In this document: in pieces, positions 37,748 to 45,196 of the stretch
Layout of the letters: every line of letters begins with the position of its first letter
Position numbering within the stretch: position 1 is the stretch's first letter
Source: Ottowia flava
GTDB taxonomy: Bacteria > Pseudomonadota > Gammaproteobacteria > Burkholderiales > Burkholderiaceae_C
NCBI RefSeq assembly: GCF_042680565.1
Contig: NZ_JBHUEJ010000037.1
Location: forward strand, 28,466-92,465
DNA: 64,000 nt
Reading direction: 5' to 3'
The notes under the pieces: model-generated
What the model was told of the DNA's origin: nothing
The model's database searches: none
What the model saw: the letters and a program-made list of their open reading frames with translations, nothing else
Translations under genes and position numbers: made by a program

Positions 37748-38713
37748 ATGCCAAACCTTCCGATTTTGCCCTCAAACCTTTTTCCCCTGGGGGCGCTGCC
37801 CAGTCGCTTCCGTCGGGCGCGCGTGCTGATCGTCGGCTACGGCGATGTCGGCGTGCGTGTCGCGCGGCTGCTCGCCCCGCGGGTTCGCCTGGCGGCGCTG
37901 GTGCGCGGGGAGCTTGGTCCATCTGACCCCGGCGCCGCAGGGACGCCGGAGCGGCCGGGAGTGACCGCTGTGCAACGCCTGCGGGGAGACCTGGACGATC
38001 CCGTCAGCCTGCGGCGCCTGGCCGGGGTGGCCACCCACGTGGTTCATCTGGCGCCGCCGCCGGCGCAGGGTGGGGACGACGCGCGCACAGCGGCGCTTCT
38101 GCGGGCGCTGGCGCGCCGAACGCCGCCGCGGGCGCTGGTCTACGCCTCCACCAGTGGCGTGTACGGCGATTGCGCGGGCGCCCTGGTGTCCGAGACCACT
38201 GCGCTGCGCCCTTTGACGCCGCGCGCCGCCCGCCGCGTGGCAGCCGAGCGCCGGGTGCGTGACTTCGGACGCCGCGCCGGAGTGCGCGCGAGCGTGCTGC
38301 GCATCCCGGGCATCTACGCACCGGATCGCGCGGGCGGCACGCCGCGCGCGCGCTTGCTGGCCGGCACGCCAGTGCTGGCGGCGGACGACGACGTTTACAC
38401 CAACCACATCCACGCCGACGACCTGGCGCGCGCCTGCGTGCTGGCGCTGTGGCGGGGCCTGCCGCTGCGCACCGTGAACACGAACGACGACAGCCAGCTG
38501 AAGATGGGCGAGTACTTCGACCTGGCGGCTGATCTGTTGGGCCTGGACAGGCCGCCGCGGGTCGCACGCGCGTGGGCGATGGAGCACATGAGCCCAACCC
38601 TACTGTCTTTCATGAGCGAATCGCGTCGCCTCGACAACACGCGGCTCAAGCGCGAGCTGGGTCTGCGGCTGCGCCATGCTTCACCTGCCAGCGGTTTGCT
38701 AGAAAAAAAATAG
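37748..38713 (+). CDS. NAD(P)-binding epimerase/dehydratase-like (SDR) protein
   Basis: Extended short-chain dehydrogenase-like protein. The 321 residues carry a Rossmann fingerprint VLIVGYGDVGVRVARLL near residue 26 and YASTSGVYGD in the position of the usual catalytic serine-tyrosine region. The classical YxxxK pair is not clear (the helix reads RAARRVAAERR), so catalysis is doubtful, as in YeeZ-like relatives. It has a late SDR motif IHADDLARACVLAL. The product is very arginine/alanine-rich. Its last residues (LLEKK) and TAG stop are supplied by a copy of the dispersed repeat. It is divergent from the reductase by 29 bases. Confidence 0.75.
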   Translation: MPNLPILPSNLFPLGALPSRFRRARVLIVGYGDVGVRVARLLAPRVRLAALVRGELGPSDPGAAGTPERPGVTAVQRLRGDLDDPVSLRRLAGVATHVVHLAPPPAQGGDDARTAALLRALARRTPPRALVYASTSGVYGDCAGALVSETTALRPLTPRAARRVAAERRVRDFGRRAGVRASVLRIPGIYAPDRAGGTPRARLLAGTPVLAADDDVYTNHIHADDLARACVLALWRGLPLRTVNTNDDSQLKMGEYFDLAADLLGLDRPPRVARAWAMEHMSPTLLSFMSESRRLDNTRLKRELGLRLRHASPASGLLEKK

Positions 38714-38755
38714 CTGACTGCGTAGATAGGTCAAGCGTTACAGGTCGATTTCATT
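38702..38755 (-). repeat. Dispersed repeat, copy 7 (antisense); overlaps the epimerase-like stop
   Basis: Reads AAAAAATAGCTGACTGCGTA, then GGTCAAGCGTTACAGGTCGATTT with changes, the reverse-complement form of the element. The TAG stop of the upstream gene is inside it. Confidence 0.6.
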
Positions 38756-38859
38756 GATGGTATGGTTGTACTGGGTGCTGTTTCCCGGTACCTGACCTTG
38801 GCGGCGGCGCGCCGTCTGCTGATCACCCACCCGAATGAACCGCGAAGGAGCACGGGGCG

Positions 38860-39813
38860 ATGACGCCATGGCAGAGGCATCGACGAGACTGGCTGGCCGG
38901 ATCGGCCGCACTGGTGGCCAGCGGATGGCTTTCGTCCCAACCGGCACTGGCGCAAGCGCCCACTTCCGAGAGCGGCAGCTACCAGCCTCAGCGTGGCCAG
39001 TTCGGCAAGGACGTGATCTGGATACCGACGCCCGATGTGCAGGTCAACCGCATGCTGCGCCTGGCCCAGTTGACCCCGCAGGATTTTCTGATTGACCTGG
39101 GTTCCGGCGACGGCAAGATTGTGATTGCCGCCGCGCGCGAAGGTGCGCAGGGCCTGGGCATCGAATACAACCCGGACATGGTTCAACTGTCGCGCCGGCT
39201 GGCCGCGCAGGCCGGCGTGGGTGAGCGCGCCCGGTTCGAAAAAGCGGACATCTTCGAGTCCGACTTCTCTCGCGCCACGGTCATCACCATGTACCTGCTG
39301 CCGCACCTCAACCTGCGGCTGCGTCCCCGCATCATGGCGCTGAAACCGGGCACGCGCGTGGTGTCGCACGAATTCCGCATGGGCCGCTGGCAGCCGGATG
39401 AGACGTCGCGCGTCGGGCACGCGGCAGTGCACCTGTGGCTGGTGCCGGCCAATGCCGGCGGTGACTGGGAACTGAGCTTCTCCCAGAGAACCGGACCCGT
39501 GACGGTGAAGCTTCATGTGGAGCAGACGTTCCAGGACTTCAGGGGAACGCTGACCTTCGCACAATTCCAGACCGGTGTGCGCGAGCCCAAAGTGGCGGGC
39601 TCGCAGATCCGCTTCGGTTTCATCGATGAGGATGGTCATCTGCGCCGCTTCGTCGGCCATTTGAGCGGCGATGAGATGCGGGGGGTGGTGTACGACCTGA
39701 CGGCGAACGGTGCCCGCACACCCTTCGCCGGGCGCCGCACAGGCCTTGCGCCACCCATTGGCGGCTCCGGCCCCGCGCCGGAAAGCGAGGCAGAGTCGCT
39801 GGGCGCCGAATGA
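38860..39813 (+). CDS. Exported SAM-dependent methyltransferase-like protein
   Basis: The 317-residue product combines a signal peptide with a class I methyltransferase core. The N-terminus has twin arginines followed by a hydrophobic stretch (HRRDWLAGSAALVASGW, cut near ALAQ-A), a good Tat-type pattern. Motif I is DLGSGDGK (residues 79-86), followed by the acidic GIEYNPDMV at the end of beta-2 and a later KPGTRVVSHEF. A C-terminal domain of about 110 residues has no family I recognise. An exported methyltransferase is odd because SAM is cytoplasmic. It overlaps the next gene, an APC permease, by ATGA. GAAGGAG lies upstream of the ATG. Confidence 0.78.
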   Translation: MTPWQRHRRDWLAGSAALVASGWLSSQPALAQAPTSESGSYQPQRGQFGKDVIWIPTPDVQVNRMLRLAQLTPQDFLIDLGSGDGKIVIAAAREGAQGLGIEYNPDMVQLSRRLAAQAGVGERARFEKADIFESDFSRATVITMYLLPHLNLRLRPRIMALKPGTRVVSHEFRMGRWQPDETSRVGHAAVHLWLVPANAGGDWELSFSQRTGPVTVKLHVEQTFQDFRGTLTFAQFQTGVREPKVAGSQIRFGFIDEDGHLRRFVGHLSGDEMRGVVYDLTANGARTPFAGRRTGLAPPIGGSGPAPESEAESLGAE

Positions 39814-41204
39814 CTGCCCCGGCCTCTGAAACGCTGCAACCGCAGCCGAGCCTGCGGCTGCACGAAGCCGTGGCCATCATCGTGGGCATCGTCATCGGCG
39901 CGGGCATTTTCAAGGCGCCGTCCCTGGTTGCCCAGTTCACGGATTCCGTGGCCTGGATGATTGGCGCATGGGTGCTGGGTGGATTGGTCTCGCTGGTCGG
40001 CGCCCTGTGCTATGCCGAGCTCGCGGCCGCTTGGCCGCACGTCGGCGGCGACTACCACTTCCTTCACCGGGCCTACGGCAAGCGCATGGCGTTCCTGTTT
40101 GCGTGGGCCCGCTTTTCCGTGATCACCACCGGGTCGATCGCGCTGCTGGCATTCGTCTTTGGCGACTACGTCAACGCGCTGGTGCCGCTCGGTGAGTACG
40201 GCGCGGCCTTCTGGGGCACCTTGGCCGTGATGCTGCTGACCTGGCTTAACGCGCGCGGCATCCACACCAGCGCGGGCACGCAGACCTGGCTGACGCTGGC
40301 CGAGGTGCTGGGTTTGGTGCTGGTGGTTGTCGCCGGTGCGTGGCTGTGGCTCGACACGGGCCATGCCATGCCTGGCGTGACGGGATCGGTGCCAGCGGAA
40401 AGCGGCGCCTCGGGCGGGATGCCCGGCCTGGGCATGCTGGGTCTGGCCATGGTCTTTGTGTTGCTGACCTATGGCGGCTGGAACGAAGCGGCCTACCTCA
40501 GTGCGGAACTGCGCGGCTCGCGCCGCGGCATGCTGCACGCATTGACCATCAGCCTCGGCTTGATCACGCTGCTCTACGTGCTGGTGAATCTGGCCTATGT
40601 GTACGGGCTGGGCCTGCAGGGCATGGCCCAAAGCGAAGCGGTGGCGGCCGACCTGTTGCGCGTGGCCTTCGGCCGAACCGGCGAGACGCTCATCGCGATC
40701 ATGGTGGCGGTGGCCGCGTTGACCTCAATCAACGCCACGATGATCGTCGGCGCACGCACGAGTTTTGCGGTTGGTCGCGACTGGCGCGGCTTGCATGCCC
40801 TCGGGCGCTGGGAGGGCGAGCGTGGGGTGCCGGTCGTGGCGCTGTACGTCCAGTCCGCATTGGCCCTGCTGTTGGTGGCGTTTGGCGCCAGTCTGCGCGG
40901 CGGGTTTCAGGCCATGGTGGACTACACGGCGCCGGTGTTCTGGTTTTTCTTCCTGCTGTGCACTGTTGCCCTGATCGTTCTGCGGATCAAGGAGCCTGAC
41001 ACGGTCCGGCCATTCCGCGTGCCGCTGTATCCCTTGCTGCCCCTGCTGTTTGCCGCGGTCTGCGGCTACATGCTGTGGTCGTCTTTGGTCTACGTGAAGG
41101 CGGGCGCCATGGCAGGCGTGGCCGTGCTCGCGGTGGGTTTCGTGCTGGCCTGGGCGCTGGAGCGGCAAGGCGAGGGTGCGGAGGAGGCCAGGACCGAGTG
41201 TTAG
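39810..41204 (+). CDS. APC-family amino acid permease
   Basis: Inner-membrane amino acid/polyamine transporter of the APC superfamily. The 464 residues contain about twelve hydrophobic segments, opening with the family-typical first segment AVAIIVGIVIGAGIFKAPSLVA with the unwound GAGIF motif, and later LTYGGWNEAAYLSAELRGSRRGM. Substrate not predictable. Its ATG overlaps the stop of the exported methyltransferase-like gene (ATGA), an unusual coupling. Confidence 0.9.
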   Translation: MTAPASETLQPQPSLRLHEAVAIIVGIVIGAGIFKAPSLVAQFTDSVAWMIGAWVLGGLVSLVGALCYAELAAAWPHVGGDYHFLHRAYGKRMAFLFAWARFSVITTGSIALLAFVFGDYVNALVPLGEYGAAFWGTLAVMLLTWLNARGIHTSAGTQTWLTLAEVLGLVLVVVAGAWLWLDTGHAMPGVTGSVPAESGASGGMPGLGMLGLAMVFVLLTYGGWNEAAYLSAELRGSRRGMLHALTISLGLITLLYVLVNLAYVYGLGLQGMAQSEAVAADLLRVAFGRTGETLIAIMVAVAALTSINATMIVGARTSFAVGRDWRGLHALGRWEGERGVPVVALYVQSALALLLVAFGASLRGGFQAMVDYTAPVFWFFFLLCTVALIVLRIKEPDTVRPFRVPLYPLLPLLFAAVCGYMLWSSLVYVKAGAMAGVAVLAVGFVLAWALERQGEGAEEARTEC

Positions 41205-41288
41205 TTGCTGACGGCCAGCGCGTCTGAAAAGGAAGCGCTTTTGCGCAGCCGAAGTCGCTTGAAGAGTGCGTGCCTCGCGTGACAGCAC

Positions 41289-41375
41289 TGGTGCCCGGGG
41301 CCGGAATCGAACCGGCACGGTGTTGCCACCGGCAGATTTTGAGTCTGCTGCGTCTACCGATTTCGCCACCCGGGC
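41289..41375 (-). tRNA. tRNA-Leu (CAA)
   Basis: On the bottom strand the gene starts GCCCGGG and ends CCCGGGCACCA, with a long variable arm of the class II type. The anticodon stem GCAGA/TCTGC encloses loop CTCAAAA, anticodon CAA, which reads UUG. The CCA end is encoded. Confidence 0.95.
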
Positions 41376-41416
41376 AGCGCGATAGCTGAGCCGGAAATTA
41401 TGGCACAGTGCGAAAC

Positions 41417-42319
41417 ATGAACTACCCGACGATTGAGGACGCCATCGGGCGCACGCCGCTGGTGCGGCTGCAGCGCATCGATGCACAGGTCAACACGGCG
41501 CGCGGCAATGTGGTGCTGGCCAAGCTGGAGGGCAACAACCCGGCGGGCTCGGTGAAGGACAGACCGGCGATGTCGATGATCCGGCGCGCCGAGGAGCGCG
41601 GCGAGATCCAGCCTGGCGACACGCTGATCGAGGCGACCAGCGGCAACACCGGCATCGCCCTGGCGATGGCTGCGGCGATCAAGGGCTACCGCATGATTTT
41701 GATCATGCCGGAGGACCTGTCGGTGGAACGGGCGCAGACCATGAAGGCGTTTGGCGCTGAGCTGATTCTGACCCCACGCTCGGGCGGCATGGAGTACGCA
41801 CGCGACCTCGGCGACAAGATGGTGGCGCAAGGCAAGGGCCGCATGCTCGACCAGTTCGCCAACGCGGACAACCCGCGCATCCACTACGAAACCACCGGCC
41901 CCGAGCTGTGGGAGCAGACGCAGGGCCGCATCACCCACTTCGTCAGTGCGATGGGCACCACGGGCACGATCACCGGCGTGTCGCGCTATCTGAAGGAGCG
42001 CAATCCCGCGATCAGGGTCGTGGGCGCACAGCCCGCCGAGGGTTCGCGCATCCCCGGCATCCGCAAATGGCCTGAGGAATACCTGCCGAAAATCTACGAC
42101 CCCAAGGCGATTGACGAGCTGGTGCTGGTCGACCAGCTGGACGCAGAAGACATGGCGCGGCGCCTGGCGCGGGAGGAGGGTATCTTCGGCGGCATCTCGT
42201 CCGGTGGGGCGGCCTGGGTTGCGCAGCAGGTGGCGGCGCGCAGCGAGAACGCCACCATCGTCTTTGTGGTGTGCGACCGCGGGGACCGTTATTTGTCCAC
42301 CGGCGTGTTTCCTGCCTGA
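41417..42319 (+). CDS. cysM: Cysteine synthase B
   Basis: PLP enzyme making cysteine from O-acetylserine and sulfide or thiosulfate. The ATG at 41417 gives 300 residues. The PLP lysine is K47 in NPAGSVKDRP, the substrate loop is EATSGNTGIALA and the phosphate-binding loop GTTGTITGV. Features KKWP-like RKWPEEYLPKI and GISSGGAAW place it in the CysM rather than the CysK branch. A GTG at 41408 is an alternative start. Confidence 0.93.
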   Translation: MNYPTIEDAIGRTPLVRLQRIDAQVNTARGNVVLAKLEGNNPAGSVKDRPAMSMIRRAEERGEIQPGDTLIEATSGNTGIALAMAAAIKGYRMILIMPEDLSVERAQTMKAFGAELILTPRSGGMEYARDLGDKMVAQGKGRMLDQFANADNPRIHYETTGPELWEQTQGRITHFVSAMGTTGTITGVSRYLKERNPAIRVVGAQPAEGSRIPGIRKWPEEYLPKIYDPKAIDELVLVDQLDAEDMARRLAREEGIFGGISSGGAAWVAQQVAARSENATIVFVVCDRGDRYLSTGVFPA

Positions 42320-42325
42320 GTTTTG

Positions 42326-42386
42326 AATCAAATCTGCCTCTGGCCCTAGAGGAATCTGCGCGGGCAGCTATCAAAATAAAAGCAAA
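42326..42386 (+). repeat. Dispersed repeat, copy 8 (sense), clearest example
   Basis: Reads TCAAATCTGCCTCTGGCCCT, then GGAATCTGCGCGGGCAGCTA and TCAAAATAAAAGCAAA. It fills exactly the gap between the cysM stop and the ATG of the Nudix gene. I use it as the reference copy for comparing the others. Confidence 0.85.
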
Positions 42387-42935
42387 ATGACCGACTTCAA
42401 CTACTGCCCCCGTTGCGCCACGCCGCTGCAGATGCTGGCCGCCGAAGAAGACGGCGGCCTCAAGGAGCGGCTGCGCTGCCCGGCCTGTGGTTACACGCAC
42501 TGGAACAACCCGACGCCGGTGCTGGCCGCCATCGTCGAGTACCAGGGCAAGGTGCTGCTGGCGCGCAACGCGGCCTGGCCGGCGAAGATGTTCGCGCTGA
42601 TCACCGGCTTCATGGAGGCGGGCGAGTCGCCTCAGGAAGGCGTGGCGCGCGAGGTGAAGGAAGAGACCAACCTGGATGTGCGCGAGCTGAAGCTGGTCGG
42701 CGCCTACGAGTTTCTGCGCATGAACCAGGTCATCATCGCCTACCACGCGGTGTGTGAAGGCGAAGTGCGCCTGTCGCCCGAGCTGGTCGACTGGCGCCTG
42801 TACGAACTGGACGAGCTCAAGTGCTGGCCCGCCGGCACCGGCTACGCGCTGGCCGACTGGCTGCGCACGCGCGGGCACGAGCCGGTGTTCTTTACCGCCG
42901 AAGAAAACGCCGAACGGCGCCGCGGGCTGGATTGA
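42387..42935 (+). CDS. Nudix hydrolase with N-terminal zinc ribbon (NudC-like)
   Basis: Hydrolase of nucleoside-diphosphate-linked compounds. The 182 residues start with a four-cysteine zinc ribbon (C7, C10, C31, C34 in YCPRC and RCPACGYTHWNNPTP), followed by a complete Nudix box, GFMEAGESPQEGVAREVKEET. The zinc ribbon plus Nudix order matches the NADH pyrophosphatase group, but the NudC SQPWPFPxS motif is absent, so the substrate may differ. It starts right at the end of a dispersed repeat. Confidence 0.88.
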   Translation: MTDFNYCPRCATPLQMLAAEEDGGLKERLRCPACGYTHWNNPTPVLAAIVEYQGKVLLARNAAWPAKMFALITGFMEAGESPQEGVAREVKEETNLDVRELKLVGAYEFLRMNQVIIAYHAVCEGEVRLSPELVDWRLYELDELKCWPAGTGYALADWLRTRGHEPVFFTAEENAERRRGLD

Positions 42936-42949
42936 CCGACAATCGCCCG

Positions 42950-43177
42950 ATGGACATTGCGAAGGAAGTGGATGCGCGCGGCCTGAACTGCCCGCTGCCC
43001 ATCCTCAAAGCCAAGAAGGCGCTGGCCGAACTGCAAAGCGGCGAGCTGCTGAAGGTGCTGTGCACCGACGCCGGATCGGTGCGCGATTTTCAGGCGTTTT
43101 GCAAGCAGACCGGCCATGCGCTGGTCGAGCAGCAGACCGTGGGCGACGAGTACATCCACCTGCTGCGCCGCCGCTGA
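42950..43177 (+). CDS. TusA-like sulfurtransferase carrier
   Basis: Small (75-residue) sulfur-carrier protein of the TusA/SirA family. The key motif DARGLNCPLPILKAKKAL has the sulfur-carrying cysteine at residue 14. Such proteins pass persulfide sulfur to tRNA thiolation or other acceptors; the exact partner cannot be told. It follows the Nudix gene by 14 bases and is convergent with galU. Confidence 0.9.
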   Translation: MDIAKEVDARGLNCPLPILKAKKALAELQSGELLKVLCTDAGSVRDFQAFCKQTGHALVEQQTVGDEYIHLLRRR

Positions 43178-43205
43178 GCCGGCGAGGCCCAAGTGCGCCA
43201 AGCGC

Positions 43206-44093
43206 TCAGAGCGCCAGCGTCTTCAGGTAGGCGCGGAACGGCTCGCCCATCTGCGGGTGCTGCAGAGCCAGTTCGACAGTAGCCTGCAAAAAACCTTCTT
43301 TGCTACCACAATCGTAGCGCTTGCCGCTGTACTGGTATGCGTAGACGCGCTCTTTGGTCATCAGCTGGGCGATGGCGTCCGTCAGCTGGATCTCGCCGCC
43401 GGCGCCCGGCGTCTGGTTGCGTATTTCGTCGAAGATGCGCGGGGTGAGGATGTAGCGGCCCGCCACGCCCATGCGCGAGGGCGCATCGGCGCGCTTCGGT
43501 TTTTCCACGATGCGCTCGATGCTGATCAGCCGATCGCCCGCCGGGGAGCCCGCGACGATGCCGTAGCGGCTGACCTGGTCCTCGGGCACTTCCTGCACCG
43601 CCAGCACCGAACGGCCCAGCGTCTCGTAAGCGTGCGTCATCTGCGCGAGCACCGGCAAGCCATCGGGTGGACCGACCATTAGGTCGTCTGCCAGCAACAC
43701 GGCGAACGGCTGGTTGCCCACGATATGTGCCGCGCACAGGACGGCGTGCCCCAAGCCCAGCGAGCGCGGCTGGCGCACGTAGGTGCACACCATGTCGGCT
43801 GGCTGCACGGCCCGCACGACGTCGAGCAGGGCGCTCTTGCCGGCCGCCTCCAGTTCGCTTTCCAACTCGTATGCGGTGTCGAAGTGGTCTTCGATCGCTC
43901 GTTTGCTGCGCCCGGTCACGAACACCATGTGCCGCACACCGGCCGCATAGGCCTCTTCCACCGCGTATTCAATGAGCGGCTTATCGACGATGGGCAGCAT
44001 TTCCTTGGGGCTGGCCTTCGTCGCCGGCAGGAAGCGCGTGCCCAGGCCGGCTACAGGAAAAACAGCGACATAGACCTGGTGGGGCATCGGCAT
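43206..44093 (-). CDS. galU: UTP-glucose-1-phosphate uridylyltransferase
   Basis: Makes UDP-glucose for envelope polysaccharides. The 295 residues contain the nucleotide-binding start FPVAGLGTRFLPATKASPKEMLPIVDKP, then LGLGHAVLCA and LADDLM, and the late motif KRYDCGSKEGFLQATVE. Length is normal for bacterial GalU. Confidence 0.95.
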   Translation of the reverse strand: MPMPHQVYVAVFPVAGLGTRFLPATKASPKEMLPIVDKPLIEYAVEEAYAAGVRHMVFVTGRSKRAIEDHFDTAYELESELEAAGKSALLDVVRAVQPADMVCTYVRQPRSLGLGHAVLCAAHIVGNQPFAVLLADDLMVGPPDGLPVLAQMTHAYETLGRSVLAVQEVPEDQVSRYGIVAGSPAGDRLISIERIVEKPKRADAPSRMGVAGRYILTPRIFDEIRNQTPGAGGEIQLTDAIAQLMTKERVYAYQYSGKRYDCGSKEGFLQATVELALQHPQMGEPFRAYLKTLAL

Positions 44094-44181
44094 GTGGAGG
44101 GGTAGGTGGTAAAGTTACAAATTCGCAAAACCCGGCTGCAAGGCCGGGACAGGCTCTCTATCCGACACCACGGAGGAACGC

Positions 44182-45162
44182 GTGCACATTCTTCTGCTGG
44201 AGGACCTTGCCCCTGACGCCCGCTACTGGCTCGCGTCGCGGCATTCAGTGGATTATCTGCCAGGGTGGGCGGACGACTCGGGCGCCTTGAACACGCAGCT
44301 CGCGCAGGCGGATGCCTTGGTGGTCCCGCCCCGTTTCAAGATCAACAACGCCTTGTTGGAGCAGGCGCCCCGACTGGTGGCGATCGCGCGCATCCACGAC
44401 GGCACGGAAAACGTGGACTTCGAGGCCTGCCAGAAGCGGCGTGTTCGGGTGATTCAGGCTTCCAGCGCAACGGTGCGGGCGAGCGCCGAATACCTGCTTT
44501 CCACGCTGCTGACGCTGTTTCGCTCAGGCGCCCACCAGGGTGACCCACGGGCTTCCGAATGCAACGCGCACGTCCGGCCAGCGCCGGGGCGGGAGATCAA
44601 CGACAGTGTGGTGGGCTTGCTGGGACTCGCGCCGCCCGCGCATGTGCTGGCCACCATGCTGGTGCCCCTGGGCGTGCGTGTGGTGGGTTACGACCCGGCC
44701 GTTCACCGCAATGCGGAGCTGTGGCGCCGCCTTGGCGTGCAATCCATGGGGCTGGCGGAGATGCTCGAGGTGGCTGATGCCGTCTCGATGCAGCTGATCT
44801 ACGCGACACGCTACCGTGGTTTGGTGGGGGACCGCTTCCTCGCCGCGTGCAAGCCAGGTCAGCTGTGGACGAGCATCAGCCGCTCGTGCCTGTTCGACTT
44901 GCCCGCTCTGGCGGCGGCGCTGCGCGCGCGCCGCATTGGCGCGCTGATGCTGGACAGCGACGAAGAGGAACTGCAAGACGCCCACTCGCCGTTGAAGGGC
45001 CTGCAGAACGTCTGCATCACCCCTCGCTTGGCCCCCTATACGCACGAATCGCAACTGCGCGGTAGCTGGTACCTGGTCGACCGCATCCACGAGACGCTGA
45101 TGATGAGCCAGATGCGCAGCGAGACTGGGCCCATGGACAGCGAGCCGATGCCGCTGGCCTGA
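44182..45162 (+). CDS. Degenerate D-2-hydroxyacid dehydrogenase-like protein
   Basis: Fold of the D-isomer 2-hydroxyacid dehydrogenases (SerA/LdhA family), but probably not an active member. The GTG start at 44182 follows a strong GGAGGAA. The nucleotide-binding region reads VVGLLGLAPPAHVLATML (residues 143-160), keeping the first two glycines of GxGxxG but losing the third. The catalytic arginine (R234, SISRSCLFD) and acidic region near 260 are retained, while the catalytic histidine position in the TPH-type motif is arginine (R282 in CITPRLAPYTHES). A small hairpin (CCCGGC/GCCGGG, 44131-44148) lies in its leader. A binding or regulatory role is possible. Confidence 0.8.
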   Translation: MHILLLEDLAPDARYWLASRHSVDYLPGWADDSGALNTQLAQADALVVPPRFKINNALLEQAPRLVAIARIHDGTENVDFEACQKRRVRVIQASSATVRASAEYLLSTLLTLFRSGAHQGDPRASECNAHVRPAPGREINDSVVGLLGLAPPAHVLATMLVPLGVRVVGYDPAVHRNAELWRRLGVQSMGLAEMLEVADAVSMQLIYATRYRGLVGDRFLAACKPGQLWTSISRSCLFDLPALAAALRARRIGALMLDSDEEELQDAHSPLKGLQNVCITPRLAPYTHESQLRGSWYLVDRIHETLMMSQMRSETGPMDSEPMPLA

Positions 45163-45196
45163 TCCAAGGGCAGGCGCCGCTGACGGCGCGTGCCAA

